Assembly (NCBI GenBank): GCA_033816765.1
Contig: CM066290.1
Span: forward strand, 558,001 to 622,000
From: Nothopassalora personata
Lineage: Eukaryota > Ascomycota > Dothideomycetes > Mycosphaerellales > Mycosphaerellaceae
Direction: 5' to 3'
DNA length: 64,000 bases
The notes beneath the pieces are model-generated. The model made no database searches and was not told the origin of the DNA. It was given only the letters and a program-made list of their open reading frames with translations. Below, piece by piece: positions 39,601-51,788 of the stretch. The position numbers were made by a program, and so were the translations under genes. How positions within the stretch are numbered: the first letter of the stretch is position 1; each line of letters opens with the position of its first letter.

Positions 39601-42600
39601 CAGTGTGTCTCCCTTTTATCAATAAAAAATGGTCTGTAGCAGGTGAGGTCAGTTTTGTGTTGAGTATGCTTGCCATGTTGCCAGGCCAAGTGACGACCAG
39701 TTGTATGAACCGGCCTGCAAGCCCGACCATGTGATCTGCATCCAGTGGATCAGCGAACCATGTCAGACCTAGCATAATCAATTGGTCTCGTCTCGTGGTC
39801 AGCGCTGTGCTGATTCAACATGTGAGGGCTCCATCGAGCTCCTGAGGCATGCATCCTCGACTCCAACGATCATGATGCTACTGTACGGTCCCGAGAGCAG
39901 TGACAATGCACACGCTACACAGTCGTCCCACTTTCGGAACGCCATTGTGCCCGATTCGATCAATTGATGAGCATGGCTTCGTCCATGCTCTAAGCGTATG
40001 TAGTTCGCCTAGGATTGCCGCAGCGCGTGATGGCAGAATGGTTGGGCTGACATTTTGAGTTTTTTCATAGGTGCGCCCACCGACCTTTTGCGGCCTGGCG
40101 CGATGCTCTTACAACGCACGGCCTCCGACCGCCGTTGCTGCCATGTTTCAGAAGAAAATGGAGGACTTAGCTCGCTGAGCAGCCAACACCGCGAACTTGA
40201 AGTTCTCTGCTTTCCAAAAAGCGCCCTTGCAACATCGCTAAGCCTGGCACAAGCACCCCTCGCAAGACAATTGAACATGCTGGAGATGCCTGGGGTATAG
40301 ATGGTTCGAACCAGGGTGAACACCGGGTTGAGGTTCTCAAGACGCCGTGTACGATCCGTCCAGCAAGCCTCCTTGCTGGGTAGCCGACAGGCGCCCCGTC
40401 CTTCCGTGATGCTTGTTGCCACGTGCCCGGTCGGGCGCTGTGGCGCGCTCACAAAGGAGCCAGCGTTGCAAGAACACAAAGTCCCGTGCGGATTGTAAGC
40501 GATCTGCAATCATCATGTCTTGCCTCGGCGGGATCCACAGACTGCACACTATACCGCCCTGGTAGCGGGCACTGAAAGTCCTCCCAGACGAGCATGTCCG
40601 GTCTCATCGATCTCCGCCAGAAAGTAGCTCAGGTATTCTCCGATATCATGCCATTGGTCGATCGGCAGTGCAATTCAGCGGCAAGTGACCGAATCCGGCT
40701 TCTGAAATGGGTGCAGAGTTGCAAGTCGTGAAACATAGCTGGTAGCGAACTTTGGGTTCGACAGCGCCTGCCTATCACGTCGCGAGGCACCGAGAACCCC
40801 ACCGTCGCTTACGCATGCTATGACGGCAGCCACGCGCGTCGCGGGGGTAAATACCCCTGCTGGACTTGCATGCTTGTCGACATGCAGGCCTTGTCCTTGC
40901 TTAGGTCGTCGAATGCGGACGAAGCATATACTGCTGTCCTAGAGCAACAGTTACATCACGCTGCCGCGCTGGAGCGCGTCACGCCCGGTCGCCCGGCCGC
41001 CCGTTGCTGATGCTCGTCGCATCGGCGCGGTGCCGATGACAGATTGCTTAGTAGAGGTTGTGGACACAGCATTCTCAAACGTCTAGTTGCGATCGGGAAG
41101 CTCAGCAGAGACGGCAAATAGCGCACGTTGCGGGAGCTAAAGCGCGGGGTCAAGGCTTGCGGTATAATGGCGTGCGAAGGCTTTGACGGCTGCCCTGACT
41201 GGCCGACTCGAGGGAGAGGTGCATCCGGGCGGTCAAGTGGACGCACTTTCAATCAACGGCGGTGCTCTGTGCAACAAGAGCGGTCCGATGATGGGCAACA
41301 GCTGGAAGTATTGCTAATGATGATGCGAACGCTGCGTGCGCGCGGTCGAGCTGTCGAGCCAAGCTTGGGCTGCGCTGCATCTGATGACGGCTTCTGAAGC
41401 AGTGTTGTTGTGCCTCTGCTTTGCGCTTATTTGCCCAGCGCTAGCCTAGTGCGACGCGAGACGGCGGACACGACTGCGTCAGCCTCGCAATGAGAGTGCC
41501 GAGCTACGGTCTGTGGTTGTTAGGACTAGTGACGAGGTGTTTGTACACAACGTCAGTCGACTTCTGCGACGAACTTGTCAACGGCATGGCAGGTGAAGGA
41601 GCGAGGTGAAGTGGATGTTAAGCTGGTATGGTGGTGCCGGGATGGAACTAGCGGCGAGTGAGGCTTCTGCGCGGTGCTAGGTGACAGCGTCGCCGGTGCA
41701 CGCGGGATTTTGAGTTCTGCGAGTTCTGCTAAGATAAGCGCACGTTGTGTGGCAGGCTGTGAAACGTAGGGCCGGTTTGTGGTGGTTAGCGATGTTTGAA
41801 GCGCACGGGGAGAGGTGATGAATAATGGTCGTCTGCTGCCATATTGCTTGTACTGTACAGTACATACGCACTGCGGGACTCGACTTTCTGACAGGTCGCT
41901 CGCGTGCACGCAGTATTCAGCATCAGCATCCCGGCCGCAGCTCCTCACCGCGCTGCAGCTGGGCGTTAGAGCGCGCAGGGCAAGTTCCGGCAGGCAGGCC
42001 TCGTAAACGCGGCGTGCTTGGGCCAGGCGGTGGCCGCCTGTGCGTCGGGTGGGCTATAAGCGGATCGCTCGCATTTCTACCTTGGAAGTTTACCTTGAAC
42101 GTCGCGCGACCCTCGTCAAAACTGCCAGGTCCTGTCCCTCGTCGAAACCTTGGACCATCCCGGTGCGTCTCGGCCTGCGCCTGCGCCCTCGAGCATCCCT
42201 ACGCCACAACCCTGTCTATCAACTACTGCGCGACCGTTGAAGGTTGTTTCTCGCAGCCAGGTCCTGCCCGCCGCGACCCTCCCACAGGGACAGCCTAGCA
42301 CCTATAACACCCGTGTCAAGTCAGGACGCCTGACTTGCCGCAACACCTCATCCTTGCCGCGGGTGCTCTTTGGGCGCAGAGAAGTCGCGCTGCCTGCAGC
42401 GCTCGGATTGTTGTTGTCGTGAGATTGAATGCACGCGTCGAGCATGGTACGTATCAGCATTTCTTACTGAAGACCTTTCCTTATGCGCGCGCGCGGTGAG
42501 TGAATGTTTGCGCGCTCTGCCCCCAGGCTCTTGCCATCCGGACTGGATCTGCATCTCACTATTCCTGCTGCCGCTGCTCTTACACCACGCGACGCCCACC

Positions 42601-42764
42601 ACCCGCCCAAGCAGACCAGCGCATCCCGGCAGCACATGTCTGCTGCACCACTGCTACACCATCACCGCAGCGGCTCTCCGCGCGCATCTCGCGCGCTACC
42701 CTTCACCCACAGCACAGCAGGCACGAGCACGAGCACAAGCACACACACGACCAGCTCCGGCGCC
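36607..42764. other. 6.2-kb region without a supported gene
   Basis: GC content looks normal, not AT-rich like RIP-mutated DNA, yet no ORF on either strand has protein-like character or a recognisable family. The longest are 37,047-37,631 and 40,009-40,509. No tRNA, rRNA or terminal repeats were found. The last 1-2 kb upstream of 42,765 is pyrimidine-rich and GC-rich with a CpG/GCGC run (near 42,485-42,500). It probably forms the promoter and long 5' leader of the DUF8032 regulator. Confidence 0.4.
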
Positions 42765-45700
42765 ATGTCCACCATGTATGAGCCGCGGCCTCATCATCTT
42801 CAGCACTACCAACAGCAACAAGCACTGGTACCTGCCTCACCTTTTCCCTGACTCTGACTCTCCCTCTGCACTAAGACCGGCACTATTGCTCCTGCGCGCA
42901 CGGCACTGGCACTGTTTTGCGTTTGATGAACCTCCCGCGACACAATTCCATCCTGCACAGCAAAACTCAAAACAAAAAATCTCGTTGCTGGCAGTCGCAC
43001 ACAAAGAGCAGGTGGAGCCCGCGCGATTCCCCGCTGCTCGCGCTTGTGCGTGCCCCTCTGCCGTCTCTTGACAGCTCTGCCTTACCAGCCTACCGCTGAC
43101 CCTTCATCCATCCCCATCTACCCTGTCCCTTGCACGTTTGAGCTGGCAAGGTACCTTCTGCCTGCTCCCCGCTGCCTCTCGACCAGGATCCACGATCGCC
43201 AGCCTCGATTGTGGACGACTTGTTTATTGTTTCAACTTGCTATTCCACCATTCACGGCATCGGCGGACATTTCCACTGACTATACTTCTTGCCAGAATCA
43301 ACCAAATGCCGGCCAGCAGCAGGGTCTTCCTCCACCGCAGCAACCTCTGCAGCACCCTCGATCTGCAGGGTTGATCCAGCAGCAACACGGTCAACACCGT
43401 CCCAACTCGCCACACCACCAATCGCAGAATATCCAGTCATCCTCGCAAGGCCCTTACATCTCTCCACATTCGTCTACCCACAGCCAACCCCAGCAGCATC
43501 ACTCTCCGTACATCGGCTCAGTGCCTGGTATTCCCTCGCAGCATCCGGGTGAGGCGTCATTCTTTGGTGCCCATCCCAGCCCGTACAGTAACAACAGTGC
43601 TGCAGGAAGCTACGCATCATCAGGTGAGTTGAAACCAAGTGATTTCAAGCGTTCACATCCCCAAACAATAATGGAATGATCGCCATAGTGTTCTGCATGC
43701 CATGGCTGCTCGCACATTCAGTCTAGGACTGACCAGCTTTGCAGAACCGAACGAAAGCATGGCCACACAAGCGGCCATCAGCCGCCAAACATATCCACCC
43801 ATCTCGAGCTATCAGACTCCGCAGTCTAACAGTCCTGCCTCCATCCACTCGCCCCAGACCGACGCCCATGGGAGGCCGTTGTACGGCATGGGCATGCCAC
43901 AGCAGATGTATGCCTACCCGAACTACATGCAAGGCCAACAAACCCACCCACCTCCATATGGCCAACATGCTGCCAACGCGTCGCAGCACGCGTCGATGAC
44001 CTCGCAGCCAGGCATGCTCATGTCGCATCAACAGCCACAACAACAGATGCAACCGCCTGGCCCAGGTCATCCGCACCAGCCTGGTATGCTCGACCACAAG
44101 CCTTCGCAGTCCTCCCTGCAACGTCCGCCTTCGGTACTTGGAGGAGCTCAACAACAGTCTCCAGCACAATCTTCAGGTCCAGGTATGCACGGTAGACTCT
44201 CGACATCATCATCAAATGGCGCTAATAGCTCTGCGGCCCCCGGCCCAATTCCTGCCACAACACCGCTCGTCGTCCGCCAGGACAATAACGGCGTTCAATG
44301 GATCGCGTTCGAGTATTCCCGCGATCGCGTGAAAATGGAGTACACCATCAGGTGTGATGTCGAATCCGTGAATGTCGACGAGCTGAGCCAAGAGTTCAAG
44401 TCCGCCAACTGCGTTTACCCACGCGCATGCTGCGGAAAAGATCAGTACAAGGGCAATCGACTGCACTACGAAAGCGAATGCAACGCGGTCGGCTGGGCGC
44501 TCGCGCAGTTGAATCCGAATCTGCGTGAGAAGCGCGGTCTGATACAGAGGGCGGTAGACAGCTGGAGGAACAGCAATCAAGGTGCGCAGCATTGTCAAAC
44601 GATCCACGTATCATTGAATATGACTAACGCATTCTTGTCTAGACGTGAGGCTTCGGAGTCGCAGAGTTCGACGCATGGCGAAGATTCACAATAGAAACGC
44701 GGCGAAAGCACCCCCAGGAGGTGCTCAATTTCCGGGTCCACATGGTCCTGGAAGCGCAGGCCTGCCACCACATGGTATGCCTCCGGGTTCAGCGAGAGCT
44801 CCCAACATGGGCCCCGGTGGACCACAATTGCATCACCACCACACCGACGCTACCGACAACGGCGGTGGCAGCGATGTAAGCGGTATGTTCCCACAGATGT
44901 GATGATATCCTGTACTACTATTGTTGCTCTGCGTTGCGCATCAGCGGAGTTCGGAAGGACCAGGGAGAATGGCCATGAATGTGTCGACCTTACAACTGTA
45001 CACTTTGTACAGCATATTTAACCTGTTCTGCGGGTGCGGGAAAGGCCGCCATTGCACATTGTATCTGCTTGATTGTACACTTCGCATGCGCTTCGTTTCT
45101 GTCCCCTGTCGTTTCGCTTGCAACACATCCATGCTGCACATCAATCACAGTAGCCACGCTAACGTGTTGGTCTCTGACTATAGCCGGAGAAAGCTACAAT
45201 AGCCCAGCCGGGCATCCTGCCCAGCCGACAAATGGCCAAAACGAACTAACATCACCAACCACGGGCCGCTATACGCAGAACTTCTATCCCTCGTACCCTC
45301 AGCCGCCAGGTGTGGGTGGCTCGTCCATGCCCTCCATAGGAGACGGCATGGATCCCCTGCACGGTCAAGCATCCACACTTGCAACGCCTGCGTCGACAGC
45401 CACCAAGATGGACGAAGAACAACACAAGCGTAACCTGTTCGGCGATGTACCGGAGTCGAAGCGGCGCAAGTTCATCCTCGTCGACGACAACCAACGAGGG
45501 ACACGAGTGCGTGTGCGAGTTATGCTGGACCAGGTCAAGATGGACGACATGCCTGATGCGCATCTGAGGATCAACGCCGTCTACCCTCGTTCGTACTTCC
45601 CGCGACAGATGCGATCGCCGCCAGGGTCCCCGCGCGCACGTGGCAACTGGGACGATGAAGACGATGAAGTGGAGGAAGGCACTATGGAAAGACCGGTAGG

Positions 45701-46072
45701 CGAGACCATGGTACCGGTGTCGCTTATGGACGGTAGCGAAGCCAAGCTTCCTGTACCTCGCATGACCAAATCGAGACGAAACAAGGAGATCGCCTTGAAC
45801 GAGCTTGGTTACCGCATGAGCTGGGGCCAGGCAAGGACGTTCAACGGTAAGTCAACGTCACCTCTTCAGTGCGTGGACAGCATCACTGACATCTGCCAGG
45901 ACGTACACTCTTCCTTCAGCGCTCCCTGGACGCGTACAGAAACAAGATGCGAAGCACTATGATTGCAGGTGGCAGCGAGACCGTCACCATCGCTCCTCAC
46001 TTCGAGACTCGCCCGGGCAAGCGCAAGTGGTTGGAGCGTAACAAGCGCTCTCGACGCGCTGAAAGCATGTAA
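42765..46072 (+). CDS. large Q-rich regulator with DUF8032-type domains
   Basis: Six deduced exons: 42,765-42,827; 43,296-43,623; 43,745-44,581; 44,643-44,882; 45,184-45,846; 45,900-46,072. All phases agree, giving 767 aa. The first ~330 residues are Q/P/S/H-rich and disordered. A conserved domain follows (WIAFEYSRDRVKMEYTIRC, VDELSQEFKSANCVYPRACC, NRLHYESECNAVGWALAQLN, RGLIQRAVDSWRNSNQ, RLRSRRVRRMAKI). After a His/Gly linker comes a second conserved block (KRRKFILVDD, RVRVRVMLDQVKMDDMPD, INAVYPRSYFPRQM, ELGYRMSWGQARTFNGRTL, LDAYRNKMRSTM) and a basic end (GKRKWLERNKRSRRAESM). This looks like a nuclear regulator; the biochemical role of DUF8032 is not known to me. Introns 1 (468 nt) and 4 (301 nt) are unusually long. 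The region could alternatively be two genes. Confidence 0.8.
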
Positions 46073-46379
46073 GCGTGGACATGCAAGGACGAGAGCGGAT
46101 CGTCACCCTCACGTCGATCGCTATAGAAGACTGTTGATGTAGAACCAACACACGCACCACGACATACATGCGAACGTGTAATCCAAATTTGTGATACTGG
46201 AGTTTATCGCTAGCTTGCGGGCAGCCGGCATGCGAATGGGATGGCTTTGTTGATGACGAAAAAAGAGTGGACACGGCGCAAACATTCTCACCACCCCAAG
46301 CTGTGGTCTCTCCGATGACCCAATGGCTTTCGTTTGTACATTAGGTGGGGCAATGTATTGAATAGCAAAGACGCGCACG

Positions 46380-46403
46380 GGAGAGAGAGAGAGAGAGAGA
46401 GAG
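46380..46403 (+). repeat. (GA)n microsatellite
   Basis: About 12 GA units in the 3' flank of the DUF8032-type gene. Confidence 0.9.
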
Positions 46404-46741
46404 TGACGCCGCGCAGGTCATAATAGGCTGCAATACCAATGCATAATGCTAACATTAAAAGCCGCGACCAATTAATTATGGCCTTCTAACTAGTTTGCTT
46501 ACGTGCATGCGTGGTTTCCCCGTAGCATCTGCCTCTTAAGCAATAGCTACAGCCCGCAGCGGGTTTTAGATTTCTCTGTGCTTTCTTACTTACTTACGCT
46601 TCCCGAGCCAATACGACCGACCGACCTGGTTGGATTTCGTGTTGAGTCGTCGTGGTCGCCGCGCCCTCACTGCGCGCTAGAACTAGCCACTACACAATTT
46701 TGCAACACAACCACAACAATAAGCACTGCTCAATCTCAAAA

Positions 46742-46769
46742 GCCAGGCCAGGCCAGGCCAGGCCAGGCC
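46742..46769 (+). repeat. GGCCA pentanucleotide array
   Basis: Five to six tandem copies of CCAGG/GGCCA. Confidence 0.9.
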
Positions 46770-47656
46770 CTTCCGTGCCGTGCCGTGTCGTGTATGCTAG
46801 ATCGTCTATTCAATGTTTCCATCCCGCAGTCAAAATTCTCTCTCAGTCAGACAAGAGGACGCTCCGCTCCCCTCTCTCATCATGCATGCCGCACGCATCC
46901 TGTCCCTGTCCCGTCGCAACAACGGTCGTTTCCAAATTTCCAACATGTGCGCACAGTGGCTCGCTCACTGGCTGGCAGTACTGACTGGCATGCCGAAGAA
47001 ATATGTAAAAAAAAATGTATAACACATTTCGAGACTTTCTCGCATGAGCGTGAGCCTTGCACGAAATGCGAATGAGATTGGGACGAGGAGGGCGAGGGCG
47101 AGGGCGAGGCTGCTCGTACTGATCTTGCGAGCTGTGTGTGGGAGGGAGGAGATGGAGCTGGCACAGCTGGCTGGCTGGCTGGCTTTGCAGGTTGGGGAGT
47201 GCTGGTTGGAATTTTCGACTAGGATGGGTAGGCGTAAGGTTGATGCGAACGCCTCGAGGGACGACGAGGAGGCATGGCTGGACCATGAGTAGTGGACATG
47301 GGGAGTCTGGTGTGATGTCCTGATTGCCGTTAGACTGGATTGGGGCTGGCGGTTGTGCACACGAAAAGGAAGGGTTTACGATCACTGAGTAGCTGTGGCT
47401 TTAGTGAGTGAGTAGTAGGCGGTGTTGTGGTGCTGTAAAGCACGCTTCCCGTCGCATGGTATATGAAGGCATTATATCTCTGTCCAATCCTTTCATAATT
47501 ACAACATCTACATGCCTCTTTCAGTGCGACGTTGCAAGCACATGCTAGTGCATTCCCATGAGGCTATCGTAGTTGGTCATAACTTCATCCAAATCCCGAC
47601 CCCCAGCGCCATGCAATGTCGTAGCAAAAAAGTCATTTCACATCATCCCGCGCCGT

Positions 47657-49553
47657 CTAGTATGGCTTGTCCACCGTTTTGCCGCAGTCAGGGATCTTGA
47701 CGCCTTCCTTCAGATTCCTGTCCACGTCGAATAATCCCCAGAACGGCTCCCACTTGTTGTGAGCTGTGTCGAATTGATGTTTCCACGGTTCGTCGAAGGC
47801 CTCGAACCTGCATATTGTTAGCAGAGGTTTTACTCCCCATGTACAATGTTCCATCCAAGACTCACCAAAAGAATGTCGTTCCGTTGTTCAGCGCGCTGCA
47901 CACCCAATCGCCCATGAATGTGTTCAAGTTATCGAGGCTCGCCACTGAGCCCTCGGTATCGCTCGTACAACCATAAGCAGCGTCATTGGCATCTCCACAA
48001 TCGTTGCCTCCCTCGGTAGGCCAGCCAATTTCGGAGATGATCTGCTTTGGATAAGTCAAACTACCGACGGTACCGGTTTTGGACGTGGTCAAGGGCGCAT
48101 CCTTATTCTGCCAGAAGGACCACGCCCAGCCAGCGGCATCTTCCGCCACGGTACCTGCAAAGAAAGGATGGATGTTGGCCATAACGATGTCCGAGGCTTG
48201 AGCAAGAGCAGCATCCCAATTGTCGCCTAGATCTGCCGTCGAGACTGGAAGATTAATGCCTTTCGACGTAAAATTGCTCCTGATGCCGTCCAATTGTACG
48301 CCGAGCTGCTGCGCTGTGATGGACTCGGCGAAGAGTACTTCGTTTCCAACAATCACTCCGACGAAGCGGTCATGATCGTACTTATCAAGGAGGTCGTACA
48401 TGTGCGCGATTTGGCGGGCATTTGTTGTCTGGTTTTTGTCCAGGTATACACCCAGCCACACCTTCATCGTATCGTGCATCTCCAGGCGATCAATGGCTTC
48501 CAGGACGAGCTCGGTCTGGTTGCAATCGGTTCCATACAGTCGAATAGCCGGTGTTAGCTGAGACATTATTGCCACATCAATGGTGACATTGTTCTGTAGA
48601 GGTCCGCCGCCCTTGGATAAGCACTGCGGATATTGTGCGTAGTTGGGAGTATAGTCCATCGCTGGGAAGACCTTGTGTAGTCGATCGTCGTTGAGCACTT
48701 TCTGGACCTCCTTGGAGTTGATGTCGTACAGGCCTCCAGTACGAGAGCCTCCAGAACTGGAGGAGCTGTCAGAGCTGTTCCCGCCGCCGCCGCCATTTTT
48801 TGACAACAGTCCGCCCACCACACCTCCAACTATTGCTCCGACGACAAGGATAGCTGCGATAATGAAGCCAATCAGCCACCTCTTTCTCTTCTTGCTTTTC
48901 GCTGTCCCTGCCACAAAAGGCAGTTTTTCTGCGTCACCCCCAACAGGACCATAGTTTCCGCCAGAATTCTGCGCGCCCAACGACCTCGCCATGCCAGCTC
49001 CAATGCCAGCGCCCGCGCCAGCTCCTGCATATGTAGTTGGACCCATGTGACTCTGCCGCGAGCGCGGAACATCCATTACATCGTCAGGATCATCGGCGAT
49101 TTGATTGGGGTCGAACTCATCATAACCATCATTATGGTATTCCGACTGAGACGCGCCGGGCATGCGTGCTCCATATGCTGCGTTCGCTGCTCCAGCACCA
49201 CCGGCAAATCCAGCCAAGGCTGGTGCGCTTCTTTGAGCAGAGCGTTCTGACGATCGAGTTGGCGAATTTGAAGACCTTGGCGCAAGGGGCGTCAAGGAAT
49301 GCTGTGAAGGATAGTTCAGACTCGGTTCGTAAGGTGATGGTGTGCCATATGGATCTCGAGAGGGAGCCGTCCCGGGGTTGTATAGACTGTCGACATCTCT
49401 GAGAGCCTGCTGATCTCTGAGAAGCGATATGTCGCGATCCGAATATGGTCCTGATGAGTAGCTAGGCTGAGGAGCGTGCTGTGGCGGCGGAGGTGCTCCA
49501 AATCCTTGTACATAACCAGAAGGGATTCCATACTGTCGGTCAGACATGTTCAA
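47657..49553 (-). CDS. btgC: membrane-anchored GH17 beta-1,3-glucanase (btgC type)
   Basis: Two exons: 49,553-47,866 and 47,807-47,657. The 58-nt intron (GTGAGT..ATGCAG) splits a Trp codon. The product is 612 aa. A long cytosolic N-terminus (1-225) ends in a basic KSKKRKRW. One transmembrane helix follows (227-250, [18 protein letters not shown]), then a Gly/Ser linker, then the GH17 barrel (about 290-610). Catalytic residues are visible: acid/base E405 in [10 protein letters not shown] and nucleophile E508 in [10 protein letters not shown]. This type-II architecture matches Aspergillus-type btgC endo-beta-1,3-glucanases, which remodel cell-wall glucan. Several NxT/S sites lie outside the membrane (NVT, NQT, NFT, NGT). 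MNMSD offers two starts; the difference is two residues. Confidence 0.93.
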
Positions 49554-50472
49554 ACCTGAGCGTTGCGCGTCGCGGTGGAGTATGCAGTGCTATGTTCCAC
49601 GGGTTGCACCTCAGATGTGTGCCTTTTCCCTGCCAATACCCGATGCAGTGGCGCCGCGACACCAAATGTCCAGAAACGAGCGTGGGTGCAAAAGCGATGG
49701 TCAAGTGTTGGTTGAGGAAGTGTTGGTCGAGGTAGAAGGGAAGGGAAAATAGCACGGCAGGAAAAGCTCCTTGGAACGACTGCGCCCTCACAATGCTAAC
49801 CTCCTCCCCTGCGGTACGGTACGGTTTCAGCCGTGTGAGGCGTGAAGTGGCGTATCGAGGTTCAATGCAGCCGTTTTGTCTTAGCAGTGAAAAGCGCTGT
49901 GGTGCGTAGTCTGTCTCCAGAGGAATCATGCGACTGTGAGTGCAACGCAAAAGCTGCTGGATAAAGATGTTGGTGTGCTTGTGAAGAGCCGAAGTGTGTT
50001 GGTGTGCTTGTGTGAACAGCCCATGTGTGTTGGTGTGCTTGTGTGAACAGCCCATGTGCCAGTTGCACTTACTTGTGCATGGATTGTAGATCTACGCGCC
50101 CTGTAAAACCAAGTTTAGATGGAAGGATCGACCGGGGCAACGCCTGAAGCGCACCAATCACATCACAGGAGTCAGTTTGTGGTGGTGGAGGGGCCTGCCA
50201 TTTCTTTCTGTGAAGCGCTAGGATGATGCATGGATAGCAGGTTTTGAAGGTGATATAACCTAATTGAGCGTAGTAATTACTGATTTTTAGGAAATAAGAT
50301 TAGGCACCTAAATTATAGGAATTAGGGGCTTCTTTTTAAAAGAAGACTTACATAAGCACCTTAAAGGTACTACTACTTATAATAAGTATAGTTTTTTATA
50401 ACTAATTTCTAGACTTAATACCCTTGTTCTAGACTTCTATCTCTACTAGTTTTACACTTTCCATTGCACTTA
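49554..50472. other. btgC upstream region
   Basis: Carries three ~30-bp tandem repeats (49,970-50,059). From about 50,240 to 50,470 there is a sharp AT-rich stretch (TTTTTTATAACTAATTTC and similar) that borders the MITE-like element and looks like old repeat DNA. No supported gene. Confidence 0.5.
49970..50059 (+). repeat. three-copy tandem repeat, 29-31 bp
   Basis: The core TTGGTGTGCTTGTG recurs at 49,970, 49,999 and 50,030. The last two copies also share TGAACAGCCCATGTG. It lies about 430-510 bp upstream of the btgC start. Confidence 0.85.
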
Positions 50473-51050
50473 TAGTCTAGTCTCGTTATAGCAGTAGCTC
50501 CGTACACCTGTCGATATATCGCTATATAGCGACCATCGTTATGTCGATAACCGAGGTGTTGTTACCCTGGCACTAACTTAGCTAGTGCTCTTATTGGGGT
50601 TGCTGAAAGAAAACATAGGATCTCGACAGTGAGGTGAATACTAGTTGCTATTATGTGCTAAAGTACCTAGTGATACTAGACTACTCTAAGGATAATAGCT
50701 GCCTAGCCCTTATTACATGCTCGTGTTGTTCAAGGCCGTAAATGACTGAATAGTGTCTATCGTCTTGCTGTTCCTCGTAACGTATCAATAATCGCAGTGC
50801 ATTCAGTGCTGCTTAGATACTAATTAGAGGGATAATCTAACGACTAGATTGCGACCGGTGAGCAGCCGCGGCAGTGACACCTTAGCAATCCAATAGCGAT
50901 ATTCAGGTAGATACACCCCCTGCTGGATACGCCAATCTAACGATATATCGTTACACTGCTACAGTCACTGTATTCAGCTTGGATGTTGAGATAATATCGC
51001 TACACCGCGATTATCGCTATTCGGAACATCGCTATAACGAGACTACACTG
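50473..51050. mobile_element. MITE-like Tc1/mariner relative
   Basis: The element is 578 bp, flanked by TA (50,471-50,472 and 51,051-51,052). The ends are inverted: the left reads TAGTCTAGTCTCGTTATAGC and the right, on the minus strand, CAGTGTAGTCTCGTTATAGC. Sub-terminal CGATATATCGCTATATAGCG-type palindromes sit behind the left end and ATCGCTA/CGCGAT repeats behind the right. No ORF of note. TA target sites and size fit a non-autonomous mariner-type element. The TIR sequence differs from that of the 15-17 kb transposon. Confidence 0.78.
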
Positions 51051-51788
51051 TACTTCATCCTAGAAACATCCATCACCGCGTCGACCTCTCGCATCTACCC
51101 GGAACGCTGTAGTCCACCACACGTCGCGGACTGACATGCGATGGCGACCAAGCGCTGATAGCCTGATAGCGATACGCACGACGCCTCGTTGCCGCGGACC
51201 AAAACAGCTCTGGCCTTCGTCATCCTTCGCCACCACCACCACCGGCTTCTTTCGCCACCTGCATCTTGGGGCTCGGCACAAGGAGAGTTTCGCAACTGGT
51301 GCAGAACATCCTAATAAAGGAAGATGCCATAGTATCAGAGCTATGTACGGTATACAGTAGGCTAGCGCCAAGGGGTGTTTTGGAGGTGACCAACGCACGC
51401 TACAGGATATAGCCCGCCGAGCATCTCCTACTTGTCCTCCAGAGACCCCACATACTTTCTTGTTCACTTTCAGACGTTTCTCACTAGTGCGATGCTTTAT
51501 CTGGACTAGATTCTGCTAAGCACTTGATACCGCTCAGGCAGGTGCTTGGTCTCGGTCTGCTCAGCCGATCTGCGTTCCTGGATTTCGTTCTGCCGTCATC
51601 ATCATCAACCCAGTGCCAACGAGAATCAACTACTTTGACTCCCGAGATCTGGCCCTGTATCTCCCTGTATCTCCCTGTATCTCCCTCTATCAGACAGCTT
51701 CTCTCTGCTGCGCCTACCCAACATGTGCTCCATCAAGATCCGAACAACCTCGAAAGTCAAGCACGCCCACGCCGCCCCAACACCCCCA
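51051..51788. other. intergenic
   Basis: 3' flank of the histidine kinase. It contains a CTCCCTGTAT x3 decamer repeat (51,659-51,689). ORFs in the region show no family resemblance. Confidence 0.5.

Larger units (their letters stand above)
46073..47656. other. intergenic with several short repeats
   Basis: The 1.6 kb between convergent genes holds (GA)n at 46,380-46,403, a GGCCA array at 46,742-46,769, GAGGGC repeats near 47,086-47,110 and GGCT repeats near 47,165-47,187. No supported gene. Confidence 0.55.

Noticed and set aside
40009..40509. 166-codon minus-strand ORF
   Set aside because: Low-complexity-free but with no family resemblance. GC-rich DNA makes such open frames common by chance.
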